Of a stretch of DNA of 64,000 bases, positions 27,919 through 36,874 are shown one piece after another. Below the pieces are notes generated by a model. The model made no database searches and had not been told where the DNA came from. It worked only from the letters and a program-made list of their open reading frames with translations. The DNA is from Nocardioidaceae bacterium (GTDB taxonomy: Bacteria; Actinomycetota; Actinomycetes; Propionibacteriales; Nocardioidaceae). The position numbers and the translations under genes are program-made. The stretch's first letter is position 1. Each line of letters opens with the position of its first letter. The stretch spans positions 372,001 to 436,000 of the forward strand of contig JAUJOD010000001.1 in the NCBI GenBank assembly GCA_030447865.1, written 5' to 3'.

Positions 27919-29466
27919 TCAGCGGTAGGTGGAGAGGAGCGCGGCGATGCGGTCGAGCCGGGCTCGCGCGGCGAGGGCACGTCGTTCCGGCACCTCGTCG
28001 GCGACCGCCGCGAACACCAAGGGATGACCGTCACGGGTGACCACCAGACCGGCGAGTCCGTGCACACCGGTCAGCGTGCCGGTCTTGGCTCGCACCACAC
28101 CCAGGCCGCGTGCGGCAAGGCCGAAGCGGTAGATCAGGCTGCCGGTAAAGCCGGCCACTGGCAGCGACGACACCACCGCACGCAGGTGTGGATACTCGGG
28201 ATCGGCGGCCAGCTGCAGTACGTCGATCAGCACCCGCACTGGTAGCGCGTTGCTGCGGGCTAGCCCGCTGCCGTCGCGCAAGGTGACGCGCGACAGGTCG
28301 ATTCCCAGCCCCGTCAGCGTCCGGCGTACGGCTTTCACGCCTGCGGCGGCAGACCCGGGCCGATCAGTCGCCAGCGCGACGTGCCGCAGCAGCACCTCCG
28401 CCGCCTCGTTGTCGCTGAGGGTGATGACGTGTTCGACGATCTCGTGCAGCGGTGCCGACTGTACGACGGCCAGCTGGCTCGCCGACCGCGGCGCACGGCC
28501 GCTGACGACCTCCGAAGCGACCTGCAGGCCGGCTGACCGCAACAGCGCCGCGAACCGCCACGCGGCGGCCTGCGCCGGGTCGGCCACCCGCGCATCCCCA
28601 CCCGCGGCCCTGCCCTCGTCGACCCACAGTGCGCTGATCGGGCTGACAACGTCGTACCGGATATACGTCGAGCGCCAGGCCGGGTTGACGGCGGGCCCCG
28701 AGAACACCGAGGTGTCATAGCTGAGCCGCACCCGCCGTACCCCGTCGTTCATCAGCTGCCGAGCCGTTGCCCGAGCCAGCTTGGCCAGGCTGGCCTCCTC
28801 CGGGTAGCCGGTCGACACATGCCTTGAGGGCGCTGACCTTGCCGTCGTCGTCAGCAACGGGTCTCCCCCGCCGACCAGCACCAGGTCATGCTTTGTCGCC
28901 CCGGTAACAACCGACGTCTCAAACCGGTGGCCCGGTCCGAGCACCGACAGCGCCGCCACAGATGTCAGCAGCTTCACCAGGGACGCCGGGGTCACGACCT
29001 GCGACCCGCCCAACCGGGTCAGTGGTCTCGACTCGCCAAGCTCCTCCACGGCCATCGCGAAGTGGTCGGCCAGCGCCCGGCTGTCGACGACCCTCTCGAG
29101 GAGCTGGGCAAGCTCCCGTCTCGAGATCGGATCAGCCGCCCGCGCCTCGCGAAGCACTGGACCGGCCGGTGACACCGCAGGCAGCTGCACGGCGGCCAGC
29201 GACGGCGGTTCGGCCTGCGACGGCGGTTCGGCCTGCGACGGCGGTTTGGCCGACGGCGGTTCGGCCGGCGGCGGTTCGACCACCGTCGGTTCGACCACCG
29301 TCGGTTCGACCAGCGGCGGCTGCGCCTGCTCCTTCGAAAGCGACGGAATGACCCCGAACTCAGCCGCCACCGCCGCCACCAGCACAAGGCAGACCACGAC
29401 CGTGCCCAGCCAGCGTGCCGCGGTACCACCGCGGCGGCTGCCCTTACGGCGATCAGGTCGGCGCAT
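27919..29466 (-). CDS. dacB: D-alanyl-D-alanine carboxypeptidase/endopeptidase (PBP4, peptidase S13)
   Basis: Trims or cleaves peptidoglycan cross-links outside the cell. The 515-residue protein has an Arg-rich N-terminus, one membrane anchor or uncleaved signal (about 19-36) and a proline-rich linker of EPTVVEP and SQAEPP repeats (50-90). The penicillin-binding domain follows with SLVK (162-165), SDN in LSDNEAAE and KTG in RAKTGTLTG, the full catalytic set. The ATG at 29466 is chosen over an upstream open extension because the anchor begins just after it. It is divergent from ppa and upstream of the metalloprotease-tilS-hpt-ftsH-fol block. Confidence 0.93.
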   Translation of the reverse strand: MRRPDRRKGSRRGGTAARWLGTVVVCLVLVAAVAAEFGVIPSLSKEQAQPPLVEPTVVEPTVVEPPPAEPPSAKPPSQAEPPSQAEPPSLAAVQLPAVSPAGPVLREARAADPISRRELAQLLERVVDSRALADHFAMAVEELGESRPLTRLGGSQVVTPASLVKLLTSVAALSVLGPGHRFETSVVTGATKHDLVLVGGGDPLLTTTARSAPSRHVSTGYPEEASLAKLARATARQLMNDGVRRVRLSYDTSVFSGPAVNPAWRSTYIRYDVVSPISALWVDEGRAAGGDARVADPAQAAAWRFAALLRSAGLQVASEVVSGRAPRSASQLAVVQSAPLHEIVEHVITLSDNEAAEVLLRHVALATDRPGSAAAGVKAVRRTLTGLGIDLSRVTLRDGSGLARSNALPVRVLIDVLQLAADPEYPHLRAVVSSLPVAGFTGSLIYRFGLAARGLGVVRAKTGTLTGVHGLAGLVVTRDGHPLVFAAVADEVPERRALAARARLDRIAALLSTYR

Positions 29467-29609
29467 GACTGCCCGCCTCGACGTGTACGTACTGACCCAC
29501 CTGCGCGACACTAACCGGTGGGTGCAACGGCGGCGCGCGCTGAAACCCGCTGGCAACGAACAAGCCCCCGGCAACAAGCAAGCCGCGACAACGAGCAAGG
29601 ATGTGCAGC

Positions 29610-30185
29610 GTGGAGTTCGACGTCACGATCGAGATCCCCAAGGGGCAGCGCAACAAGTACGAGGTCGACCACGAGACTGGACGGATCCGCCTGGACCGCA
29701 CGCTCTTCACCGCCACCCAGTATCCAGCCGACTACGGCTTCATCGACGACACCCTTGGCCTCGACGGCGACCCCCTCGACGCGCTGGTGCTGGTCTCTGA
29801 GCCGACCTTTCCCGGTTGCCTGATCAGGTCACGGGCGATTGGCATGTTCCGGATGACGGACGAGATGGGCGGCGACGACAAGGTGCTGTGCGTGCCGGCG
29901 AACGACCCGCGGCAAGAGCACCTCCGCGACATCCACCACTTCCCCGAGTTCGACCGGCTGGAGATCCAGCACTTCTTCGAGGTCTACAAGATCCTCGAGC
30001 CGGGCAAATCGGTGGAGGGGGCCACCTGGGTTGGCCGAGCCGCCGCCGAGCAGGAGATCGACGAGTCGCGGCAACGTCATCAGGAGAGGTACGGCGAGCA
30101 CGCCCGGACGCTCTTCACGCCCCCAGGTGCCTCGCCCAAGCCAGCCGCTGAGTCCTCCTCAGCCGCCACCCCCGAAACTCATTGA
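29610..30185 (+). CDS. ppa: Inorganic pyrophosphatase
   Basis: Hydrolyses pyrophosphate in the cytoplasm and pulls biosynthetic reactions forward. Family landmarks are the N-terminal [20 protein letters not shown], the metal-binding signature [32 protein letters not shown] and [18 protein letters not shown] chose the GTG at 29610 because actinobacterial homologues begin (M)[11 protein letters not shown]; an ATG at 29601 would add three residues. Length 191 residues with a Pro/Ala/Ser-rich C-terminal tail. It is divergent from dacB, and the order dacB/ppa is common in actinobacteria. Confidence 0.96.
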   Translation: MEFDVTIEIPKGQRNKYEVDHETGRIRLDRTLFTATQYPADYGFIDDTLGLDGDPLDALVLVSEPTFPGCLIRSRAIGMFRMTDEMGGDDKVLCVPANDPRQEHLRDIHHFPEFDRLEIQHFFEVYKILEPGKSVEGATWVGRAAAEQEIDESRQRHQERYGEHARTLFTPPGASPKPAAESSSAATPETH

Positions 30186-30206
30186 CCCTCCCCGGTCCCC
30201 CGCGAC

Positions 30207-30252
30207 TTGTCAGCGCGACGCAGGCCTGAAGTGGGGCCGTAGAGCCTGACAA
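30207..30252. terminator. Possible bidirectional terminator between ppa and the NlpC/P60 gene
   Basis: TTGTCAG (30207-30213) and CTGACAA (30246-30252) are a 7-bp inverted repeat around a 32-base loop in the gap between two convergent genes. There is no T-run and the loop is long, so this is weak. Confidence 0.3.
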
Positions 30253-30270
30253 CTCTCAGGGACGCCGGTG

Positions 30271-32253
30271 TCAGGGGCGACCGAAGAAGTCCGGTGTCTC
30301 CCAGGAGTAGATGCTCTCCACGCGCACGGTCGTCCCGGTGCGTGGCGCGTGGATCATCTGTCCGTTGCCGATGTAGAGCCCCACGTGGAAGATCGTGTTC
30401 GGGTTAGCCGGGTCACTCGACCAAAACACCAAGTCGCCAGGTTGCAGCTGGCTGGACGAGATCGGAGTCGTCGCGGCGTACTGCGCCACGGAGTAGTGCG
30501 GCAGGTACACCCCGGAGGTCCCCCAGGCGGCCATGGTGAGTCCCGAGCAGTCCCAGGCGTCCGGTCCCGCAGCGCCCCACACATATGGCTCGCCGATCTG
30601 CGCATAGGCAAACGAGATCGCTGCGGACGCACTGCCCGAGCTGGGCGGCGGGGCCGGGGCTGGTGCAGGAGGAGGAGCCGGCGCCGGAGGGGGACTCGGA
30701 GCGGGCGGAGGACTCGGGGCCGGGGCTGGTGCAGGAGGAGGAGCCGGGGCCGGGGCCGGGGCCGGGGCCGGGGGCGGAGTCGAGGCCGGTGCGGGCGCCG
30801 GGCTCGGGGCCGGAGGGGGACTCGGAGCGGGCGGAGGACTCGGCGCCGGCGGCGGGCTCGGCGTTGGAGAGGGGCTCGGCGTTGGAGAGGGGCTTGGCGT
30901 TGGCGTTGGCGTTGGCGTTGGCGTCGGCGTTGGCGTCGGCGTAGGCGTCGGCGTCGGGCTTGGCGTAGGCGTCGGGCTTGGCGTGGGCGTCGGCGTTGGC
31001 GTCGGCGTTGGCGTCGGCGTAGGGCTTGGCGTAGGCGTCGGGCTTGGCGTAGGCGTAGGCGTCGGCACGGGGCTCGGAGTCGGCTCGGGCGACGGACTCG
31101 TAACCGGAGCAGGACTGGGTAGCGGTGACGGGGAAGAGCTGGGAGCCGACTGCGGGCTTGGCGCGGGCTCGGGCGACGGACTCGTAGCCGGAACGGGGCT
31201 GGGCGCGGGTGCCGAAGACGGACTGGGAGCCAGCAGCGGGCTCGGAGCCGGGACGGGGGGGGACGCCGGTTCGGGGGCGGGGTCCGGGGCTGGTGCCGGG
31301 GCAGGACTGGGCGATGTTGGGAGCTCGCTCTCCACCTGTTGGCGTTCGGCTTGTCGCGCCAGGTGCTCGCGCCACTCTTGGCGTTCCGCTTGCAGCGCCA
31401 ACTGCTCGCGCCGCTCCTGTCGGGCTTGCCGCTCGAGCTGGCGTTGTTCTTCGCGCTGCTGCTCCAGCATTGCCAGCCGACGTTGCTCGGCCAACCGCTC
31501 CTCTCGACGCTGCTCGAGGCCCTCTTGTCGTTGGGTGGCAAGCTGCACCGAGATCTCTTGTGCTGCGGCGAGCTCGCGCAGCAACACCTCGCGTCGCTCC
31601 CCCAGGCTCACTACCGCGGCCTGCTGAGCTGCGACCGCTGCAACCGCTGCCTGCTTGGCCCGCGCCGCGGCCTGTTTGGCGTCCGCCGCTTCGCTGAGCG
31701 CCTGCTCAGCAGCCGCTTCGTAGACCTCCGCGAGATGGGCAGCCGCCTCCCAGGCCTGGAACCTCGCATCCAGGGCCCGCTCGGAGTCCTCGTACCGCGA
31801 CATCTGGGTGATGAGGTTGTGCGGGCCATTCGCGGTCAGTGCAGCGTTGAAAGCCGTCAGTCCGCTGCCAGCGGATTGCTGCGCAAGCACGAGCCCGGCG
31901 AGCTCCTCACGTGCGTTCGCGGCATGCGTCACGGCGCGGTCAGCGCGTCTGCGGGCATCGGTGACGGCCGCCGAGGCCTGCTGCCAGTGCAGCAGTGCGC
32001 CGTTGTAGGCCTCAGCCGCCTGCCCCGCAGCGACTGCCAAGTCCTCGAGCTCGGCGCCGGCTGCGGCAAGGTCAGCCTGGATGTCGCCCACCGACCGCTC
32101 TGCGTCAACGACCCGCTGCTGCGCTGCGGCCACGTCGTCTTGGCTCGGGATGACGGGAGCCTCGGGGTCCGCGGACGCGGTCGGGCTCAACGTGAGGGTG
32201 AGTACGACGGCCGCACCGACCGCAATCGACCTCAGGGGGGCTCGCGTCAACAC
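30271..32253 (-). CDS. Secreted NlpC/P60 peptidoglycan endopeptidase with a very long Pro/Thr/Ser linker
   Basis: A 660-residue cell-wall hydrolase. It has a signal peptide (about 1-28), a long helical coiled-coil region rich in Ala, Glu, Gln and Arg (about 35-315), a low-complexity linker of PSPTPTPT and PAPAPPP repeats (about 318-560), and a C-terminal NlpC/P60 domain. The catalytic Cys is in [11 protein letters not shown] and the His in [16 protein letters not shown]. The layout resembles RipA-type wall peptidases, in which the coiled coil blocks or positions the enzyme. The GTG at 32253 follows GAGAGG by nine bases; the frame is open upstream to 32370, but that part is the structured leader. 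Confidence 0.9.
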   Translation of the reverse strand: MLTRAPLRSIAVGAAVVLTLTLSPTASADPEAPVIPSQDDVAAAQQRVVDAERSVGDIQADLAAAGAELEDLAVAAGQAAEAYNGALLHWQQASAAVTDARRRADRAVTHAANAREELAGLVLAQQSAGSGLTAFNAALTANGPHNLITQMSRYEDSERALDARFQAWEAAAHLAEVYEAAAEQALSEAADAKQAAARAKQAAVAAVAAQQAAVVSLGERREVLLRELAAAQEISVQLATQRQEGLEQRREERLAEQRRLAMLEQQREEQRQLERQARQERREQLALQAERQEWREHLARQAERQQVESELPTSPSPAPAPAPDPAPEPASPPVPAPSPLLAPSPSSAPAPSPVPATSPSPEPAPSPQSAPSSSPSPLPSPAPVTSPSPEPTPSPVPTPTPTPSPTPTPSPTPTPTPTPTPTPTPSPTPTPSPTPTPTPTPTPTPTPTPTPTPSPSPTPSPSPTPSPPPAPSPPPAPSPPPAPSPAPAPASTPPPAPAPAPAPAPPPAPAPAPSPPPAPSPPPAPAPPPAPAPAPPPSSGSASAAISFAYAQIGEPYVWGAAGPDAWDCSGLTMAAWGTSGVYLPHYSVAQYAATTPISSSQLQPGDLVFWSSDPANPNTIFHVGLYIGNGQMIHAPRTGTTVRVESIYSWETPDFFGRP

Positions 32254-32255
32254 AG

Positions 32256-32400
32256 GTGGCGTCCTCTCGGTTCCCGCTGACGGATCGAGACCGCCGTAAA
32301 AGAACGACGGCCGCGAACCGGTTGCCCTGCGACGGTATCTACCTTCAGCCCCAATTGGAACATCTTTCACACAAATAACTCTGGTAACAGAGTAACTACA
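32256..32400 (-). ncRNA. Candidate c-di-AMP (ydaO/yuaA-type) riboswitch leader
   Basis: The leader of the NlpC/P60 gene starts with a small hairpin (ACTCTG/CAGAGT), then CCAATTGGGGCTGAAGG. It ends with GATCCGTCAGC, AACC and GAGAGGAC just before the start codon. The order and the GTCAGC-AACC-AGG block resemble the ydaO family, which in actinobacteria often precedes cell-wall peptidase genes. I cannot trace a clean closing P1 helix, so this is less secure than the leader at 46647. Ligand binding would be expected to lower expression. Confidence 0.55.
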
Positions 32401-32457
32401 TCAATGTGATTTTCCGACGCGATGAGAAATGGCGTAACAGAAGACCGGCGGGAGACG

Positions 32458-33231
32458 TTATTCGCCGGCGGGCCGCGGCGTTCGACGGTCCCGAAACGCC
32501 GCCATCGCCTCTTGTGCGACCTCGGAGGCGAACAGCCGGGCGGACAGCTCGACCAGAGCCTCACCGTCAGCGGCCATCGCAGCTCGCACGGGTGCGTTGA
32601 GCAGCCGCTTTGTCTCGGCCAACCCTTGCATCGGCACTGCCACAAGTTCATCAAGCAGTGCGCTGACGGCCTCGTCCAGCTGGAGGGCGGGCACCGCCTC
32701 CGTCACCAGACCCGAGCGGGCCGCCTCGACGCCGTCGAAGACGGCTCCCGTCAGGTACTTGCGGGCTGCGTCTCGATCGCCTAGCCGACTGCGCGTCGTC
32801 AGCGAGATGATCGCCGGCGCCAGGCCTAGCTTGGCCTCGGTGAACGCGAAGGTGGAGCTTTCAGTGACGAGCGCAACGTCGCAGGCGCCGACCAGCCCGA
32901 TGCCACCGGCGCGCACCGAGCCCCGTACCACCGCAACCACCGGGGTCAGCAGCTCGACGACAGTGACCAGCAACCCCAACAGCGCGCGGGTGCCGCGGTC
33001 CATACCAACCTCGACCGCCTCGGCCAGGTCGGCGCCGGCGCAGAAAGTTGGGCCGGTATGTGTCAAGACGACAACACGTACGTCGCTGGACGCGTCCGCA
33101 ACCCGCAAGTGCTCCAACAGCTCGGTCACCAGTCGCTCCGACAGTGCGTTGCGGTTCGACGGCGAGTCCAAGGTGATGGTGGCGACCTGGTCGCGCACCT
33201 CGAGGTGCACGAGCTCACTGGCGGAACTCAT
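32458..33231 (-). CDS. Enoyl-CoA hydratase/isomerase family protein
   Basis: A 257-residue crotonase-fold enzyme. It has the oxyanion-hole segments THTGPTFCAGADLAEA (about 58-73) and VRGSVRAGGIGLVGACDVAL, and the third family block FAFTEAKLGLAPAIISL. The catalytic glutamate pair of true hydratases is not clearly complete: the second position region reads GGIGLVGACD, so an isomerase or other acyl-CoA activity is possible. Its ATG overlaps the stop of the PAP2 gene by 4 bases, so the two are coupled, although no metabolic link is obvious. Confidence 0.85.
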   Translation of the reverse strand: MSSASELVHLEVRDQVATITLDSPSNRNALSERLVTELLEHLRVADASSDVRVVVLTHTGPTFCAGADLAEAVEVGMDRGTRALLGLLVTVVELLTPVVAVVRGSVRAGGIGLVGACDVALVTESSTFAFTEAKLGLAPAIISLTTRSRLGDRDAARKYLTGAVFDGVEAARSGLVTEAVPALQLDEAVSALLDELVAVPMQGLAETKRLLNAPVRAAMAADGEALVELSARLFASEVAQEAMAAFRDRRTPRPAGE

Positions 33232-34322
33232 GTGGTGGCAGGGTCTCGCCGGGCTGCGTCCCCGTCAGCGTTCTCTGCCACGGCTGGCGGGAACACGCCG
33301 ATCAGTCCGTCGCCGGACTGGTGCTGGTGGCGTTGCACCTCCATGGGATACCCGGTTGCCTTGGCACCGGCCCACACGGCGATGAACCCGATCGCGACCC
33401 CGGCGGCGTCGTCAAGCAGGTAGTGCCAACCGAAGTACACCGTCGAAACCGCGGTGAGCACGAAATAGACCCACATCGACCAGCGGACCCACTTGTTCGG
33501 GACGACGTAGTGGCAGATCAGGGCAGCCGTGAAGATGATCGAGACGTGCAGGGACGCGAACGCCGCCACGCTTTGCACCGAGTCGCAGGCGAACGGGTCG
33601 TGCCGGCACAGCTCCCGGTCTGTCGCCAGGTCGCTTTGCAGGAAGGTGACGCCGGTGGTGGGCAGGTCGGCGAACATCGACGGCTTGGCGAGGAAGGGGC
33701 CGAGCGAGGGCATCCAGTAGTAGCTCGCCGCGCCGAGGACCCAGTTCACGCACAGCGCGGTGACGTACCAGAAGCCGGTCGACACGTTCTTCGACCACAC
33801 CAGGGCTGCCCCGAGACTGAGCGGCACGAAGACGAGGAACACGACGTAGGCCAACGACAGCAGATGTGCGCTGAGCCCGGTGCCGAGGGCGGTGTGCAAC
33901 ACGTCGGCTGGGTCGTGGCCGAACATCAGTGCCTTGTCGAGCTTGAGCAGCACTCCGTCGTACAGAACGCGTTCCCGCACAAAGGGTAAGAACCCCTTGA
34001 GGTTCCGGTAGGCGACGTACACGACGTAAAAGCTGCCGAGACCCACCGAGACCAACGCCAGCCGGCTGCGCGTCCAGCGAGCTCGCGAGTACGCCTTGAA
34101 CGACTCACCGAAGTTCGAGAAACCCCGGTTGGTCATCACTACCCGCGGCACCACGTCGGCGAGATAGAACAGCAGCACGATCACCGGCAACCTGATGTAC
34201 GACGGCCCGGCCAAGCCGTCGGGATCGCGAAGCGGAAGGTCGTAGCGGTACGACGCCACCCACGCCAAGATGCCCACCGCGACAGCCAGCCCGACGGCGA
34301 ATCCGTAGGCTCGTCGGGTCAT
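33228..34322 (-). CDS. PAP2-superfamily membrane protein (inositol phosphorylceramide synthase-like)
   Basis: A 364-residue membrane protein with about six hydrophobic helices. The phosphatase-like active site is spread over SLHVS (in AFASLHVSIIFTA) and WHYLLDD (in VYFGWHYLLDDAAG), the second and third PAP2 motifs with their catalytic His and Asp. This motif spacing is that of the PAP2_3/Aur1-like group, which transfer phospho-headgroups onto lipids and include the cell-envelope enzymes of actinobacteria. Lipid phosphatase activity is the alternative. It is followed with a 4-base overlap by the enoyl-CoA hydratase gene. Confidence 0.82.
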   Translation of the reverse strand: MTRRAYGFAVGLAVAVGILAWVASYRYDLPLRDPDGLAGPSYIRLPVIVLLFYLADVVPRVVMTNRGFSNFGESFKAYSRARWTRSRLALVSVGLGSFYVVYVAYRNLKGFLPFVRERVLYDGVLLKLDKALMFGHDPADVLHTALGTGLSAHLLSLAYVVFLVFVPLSLGAALVWSKNVSTGFWYVTALCVNWVLGAASYYWMPSLGPFLAKPSMFADLPTTGVTFLQSDLATDRELCRHDPFACDSVQSVAAFASLHVSIIFTAALICHYVVPNKWVRWSMWVYFVLTAVSTVYFGWHYLLDDAAGVAIGFIAVWAGAKATGYPMEVQRHQHQSGDGLIGVFPPAVAENADGDAARRDPATT

Positions 34323-34485
34323 GGGTCACCTTGTCGTGCTCGACGGGGCGGCGCCGGACGGCCAGTTCCCACTCGTCGTACAACAACCGCGTCCCGCGTC
34401 GCTTGGGCTTCTCATCGTAGACCCCGGCTGGCTTCCTGCTGTTTACCTTTCCCCGCCCCTGGTTCTCGCGCAGCCGGCCCCCGGC

Positions 34486-34491
34486 TAGGCT
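34486..34491 (+). promoter_or_regulatory. Candidate -10 box upstream of the TPP riboswitch
   Basis: TAGGCT ends 7 bases before the first base of the riboswitch, the spacing expected for its transcription start. A weak TTCTCG lies 17 bases upstream at 34463-34468. The remainder of the gene-free stretch 34323-34480 shows nothing recognisable. Confidence 0.3.
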
Positions 34492-34498
34492 TGGACGC

Positions 34499-34588
34499 AC
34501 ACGACAGGGGAGCGCTTCGGCGCTGAGAGTGCGGACGATCCGCAGACCCTCGAACCTGATCCGGTTAGCACCGGCGAAGGGAGTCGAG
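34499..34588 (+). ncRNA. TPP (thiamine pyrophosphate) riboswitch
   Basis: A near-textbook THI element: GGGGAGC at the 5' side, CTGAGAGTGCGGA in the pyrimidine-sensing half, then ACCCTCGAACCTGATCCGG and CACCGGCGAAGGGAGTC. It ends 50 bases before the ykoE start and should switch off the ykoEDC transporter when thiamine pyrophosphate is plentiful. An AGG-rich segment and ribosome-binding site lie between it and the ATG, so translational control is likely. Confidence 0.96.
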
Positions 34589-34638
34589 TCTCGAGCAGGC
34601 ACCGCCTGCTTCCCCTCCCGATCTTTGGGAGGTATCTC

Positions 34639-35304
34639 ATGCCTGCTTCATCCCGCGCGCTGCCGGCGACACCTGGCCGGGAGATCGGCGCCTGGCGCAC
34701 CATCGACCTGCTCACCACGGCCGTCATCGGGGTGGTGTTCGGGGTCGCCTACTGGGGCTGGAGCTCCGGCTACACCGCGCTTTCGGACCCCATTTCGAGC
34801 GTCATCGGGCCTGCGAAAGGCCTGCTCGGCGGCCCGTGGCTGATCGCCGGCGTGGTCGGCGGCTTGGTCGTCCGACGGCCAGGGGCTGCCTTGATGGCCG
34901 AGTTCCTCGCCGCCGCCGTCTCCGGGATCCTCGGCACGCAGTGGGGCGCGACGGTCCTGCTGTCGGGTCTCCTGCAGGGCCTTGGAGTCGAGTTTGCGCT
35001 CGCCTTGTTCGTCTACAAGGTCTTCAACGTGTACGTCGCCGCTCTCGGTGGCGCCCTGGCCGCGGCGTTCGAGACGCTGTACGAGTGGGACGCGTACTGG
35101 GTCGGGCTCCCCACCGACTGGAAGTTCCAGTACCTGGGATTCTTCATGCTCTCCGGTGCGCTGGTGGCCGGCGTGGGTGGTTGGCTGCTCACCAAGGCGC
35201 TGGCGGCGTCGGGGGCGATTGACGCGCTGCCCGCGGGCCGAGAAGCCGCGGCGGGCGGAGAAGCGGGTACGGACAGAGAAGCGGCTCACGATCGATCCGG
35301 CTAG
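34639..35304 (+). CDS. ykoE: ECF transporter S component, YkoE family (thiamine-related)
   Basis: Substrate-binding membrane subunit of an energy-coupling factor transporter. The 221-residue protein has five to six hydrophobic helices between residues 22 and 195, and the YkoE-type blocks VAYWGWSSGYTAL, GPWLIAGVVGGLVVRRPGAAL and GTQWGATVLLSGLLQGLG. The C-terminus is a short charged Gly/Arg/Glu tail. The TPP riboswitch directly upstream supports thiamine or its hydroxymethylpyrimidine precursor as the ligand. GGGAGG precedes the ATG at 34639. The three genes encode a complete, dedicated ECF system. Confidence 0.92.
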   Translation: MPASSRALPATPGREIGAWRTIDLLTTAVIGVVFGVAYWGWSSGYTALSDPISSVIGPAKGLLGGPWLIAGVVGGLVVRRPGAALMAEFLAAAVSGILGTQWGATVLLSGLLQGLGVEFALALFVYKVFNVYVAALGGALAAAFETLYEWDAYWVGLPTDWKFQYLGFFMLSGALVAGVGGWLLTKALAASGAIDALPAGREAAAGGEAGTDREAAHDRSG

Positions 35305-35350
35305 CGGCCCCGGTCCATGCGCAACGATCCGACCGCCTGACGGCTATAGC

Positions 35351-36874
35351 GTGCCCAGCGTCGGATCTTTGCGCAGCGGGGGGGCTGACGTCCGCGTCAG
35401 GGGACTGACCTGGCGACCGGTACGACGCCGTACGCCCGTGCTGCACGAGCTCGACCTGTCGATCTCGGCCGGTGAGCGAGTGCTGATCGCCGGCCCCAGC
35501 GGGTCAGGGAAGTCGACACTGTTGCGCGCCATCGCCGGCCTGCTCCAGACCGCGGACCACGGGGACCTGTCGGGCAGCGTGCAGATCGGCGGTCGTGATG
35601 TCGCCGAAGCCCCCGGCCGCGTCGGGCTGCTGTTGCAGGACCCACTGGCTGGCGTGGTGGCAGAGACAGTCGGCCGCGACGTCGCCTTCGGGCTGGAGAA
35701 CCAGCAGGTGCCGCGTGAGCACATCTGGCCGCGCGTCGACGCTGCCCTGCGGGCGACCAGCTTCCCGTACGGCGTCGGCCATCCCACTTCGGCGCTGTCG
35801 GGCGGCGAGACGCAGCGGCTCATGCTGGCCGGGATGCTCGTGATTGACACGCCCGTGCTGCTGCTCGACGAGCCGACGTCGATGCTCGACCCGCAGGCGG
35901 CCGGCGAGGTACGCCGGGCGCTGCAAGCCGCCGTACAGGCCCGTGGGTGCACGACTGTCGTGGTCGAGCACCACCTCGAGCCGTGGATCGACTTCGCCGA
36001 CCGCCTGGTCGTGCTCGGTCACGGCGGCGAGGTGCTTGCTGATGGCCCGGTCAAGCAGGTCCTGGAAAGAGAAGGTCCCGGCCTTGCCGCCCGCGGCGTC
36101 TGGGTGCCCGGGCTTGCTCCGCCGACGCTGGTGCCCATCGCCGATGAGTTGGTGCGCCCGTCCGAGCCCGGGCCAGTCGAGCTCCTCCAGGCGAGCGACA
36201 TCGTGGTCACGTTGCCAGCGAGTCTGACTAACCCCAAGGCAGCGCGCCGGGTTGCCCTCGACGGCGTAGCTGCGGCGCTACATGCCGGGCGCGCCCTCGC
36301 GGTGACCGGAGTCAGCGGCGCCGGGAAGTCCACTCTGGTCTCAGTGCTGGCCGGTCTGCTGCGGCCAACCTCGGGTGAGGTGCGATCCCATCCCTCGCTG
36401 AGCACGCGCCGAGGGAACCAGCCGTGGCGGTGGCGCTCGCGCGACCTCGCCGCTCGACTGTCGTGGGTGCCCCAGACCCCAGAGCACGGCATCGTCACCT
36501 CGTCTGTCCTCGACGAGGCGCTGGCGTCGGCGCGCGCCTGCGGCCGCGACGCCGAAGTCGCCCGCAACCGAGCGTTGGGGTTGCTCGAGGCCTTCGGCCT
36601 CTCCCACCTCTCGGCCGCCAGTCCCTACCACCTGTCCAGCGGCGAGCAACGCCGGCTGATGGTCGCGGCGGCGCTCGCGCACGGCCCGTACGGCGTCTTG
36701 CTGGACGAGCCGACAGTCGGCCAGGACAGGAGCACCTGGGCGGTGGTCCTCGGAGCCGTCAGCGCCGCCCGCACCGACGGGTGCGCCGTGGCGGTGTCGA
36801 CGCACGACAAAGCGACGGTTGCGGCAGTCGCGGACGAGACCGTGCGGCTCGAGCGCGGACGAAGAGCGGTATGA
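35351..36874 (+). CDS. ykoD: ECF transporter duplicated ATP-binding protein, YkoD family
   Basis: The motor of the thiamine-related ECF transporter, with two ABC domains in one 507-residue chain. The first has Walker A GPSGSGKST, signature LSGGETQR and Walker B VLLLDEP. The second has GVSGAGKST, a slightly altered signature LSSGEQRR and VLLDEPTVGQ. The GTG at 35351 is used; a TTG at 35369 is nearly as good and neither has a strong ribosome-binding site. The frame is open well upstream over ykoE, but that part is out of frame with it and not conserved. The stop overlaps the ykoC start by 4 bases. Confidence 0.9.
   Translation: MPSVGSLRSGGADVRVRGLTWRPVRRRTPVLHELDLSISAGERVLIAGPSGSGKSTLLRAIAGLLQTADHGDLSGSVQIGGRDVAEAPGRVGLLLQDPLAGVVAETVGRDVAFGLENQQVPREHIWPRVDAALRATSFPYGVGHPTSALSGGETQRLMLAGMLVIDTPVLLLDEPTSMLDPQAAGEVRRALQAAVQARGCTTVVVEHHLEPWIDFADRLVVLGHGGEVLADGPVKQVLEREGPGLAARGVWVPGLAPPTLVPIADELVRPSEPGPVELLQASDIVVTLPASLTNPKAARRVALDGVAAALHAGRALAVTGVSGAGKSTLVSVLAGLLRPTSGEVRSHPSLSTRRGNQPWRWRSRDLAARLSWVPQTPEHGIVTSSVLDEALASARACGRDAEVARNRALGLLEAFGLSHLSAASPYHLSSGEQRRLMVAAALAHGPYGVLLDEPTVGQDRSTWAVVLGAVSAARTDGCAVAVSTHDKATVAAVADETVRLERGRRAV

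Noticed and set aside
30640-31260. Regular short repeats resembling a CRISPR-like or tandem array
   Set aside because: The repeats are 6-base coding units for a Pro/Thr/Ser linker within one reading frame, without spacers of constant length.
32254-32370. 39-residue extension of the NlpC/P60 protein
   Set aside because: This sequence forms the structured leader, and the signal peptide begins naturally at the GTG at 32253.
34982-35350. Longer N-terminus for the YkoD ATPase reaching into ykoE
   Set aside because: It runs in another frame over the conserved ykoE gene and lacks homology to ABC proteins.
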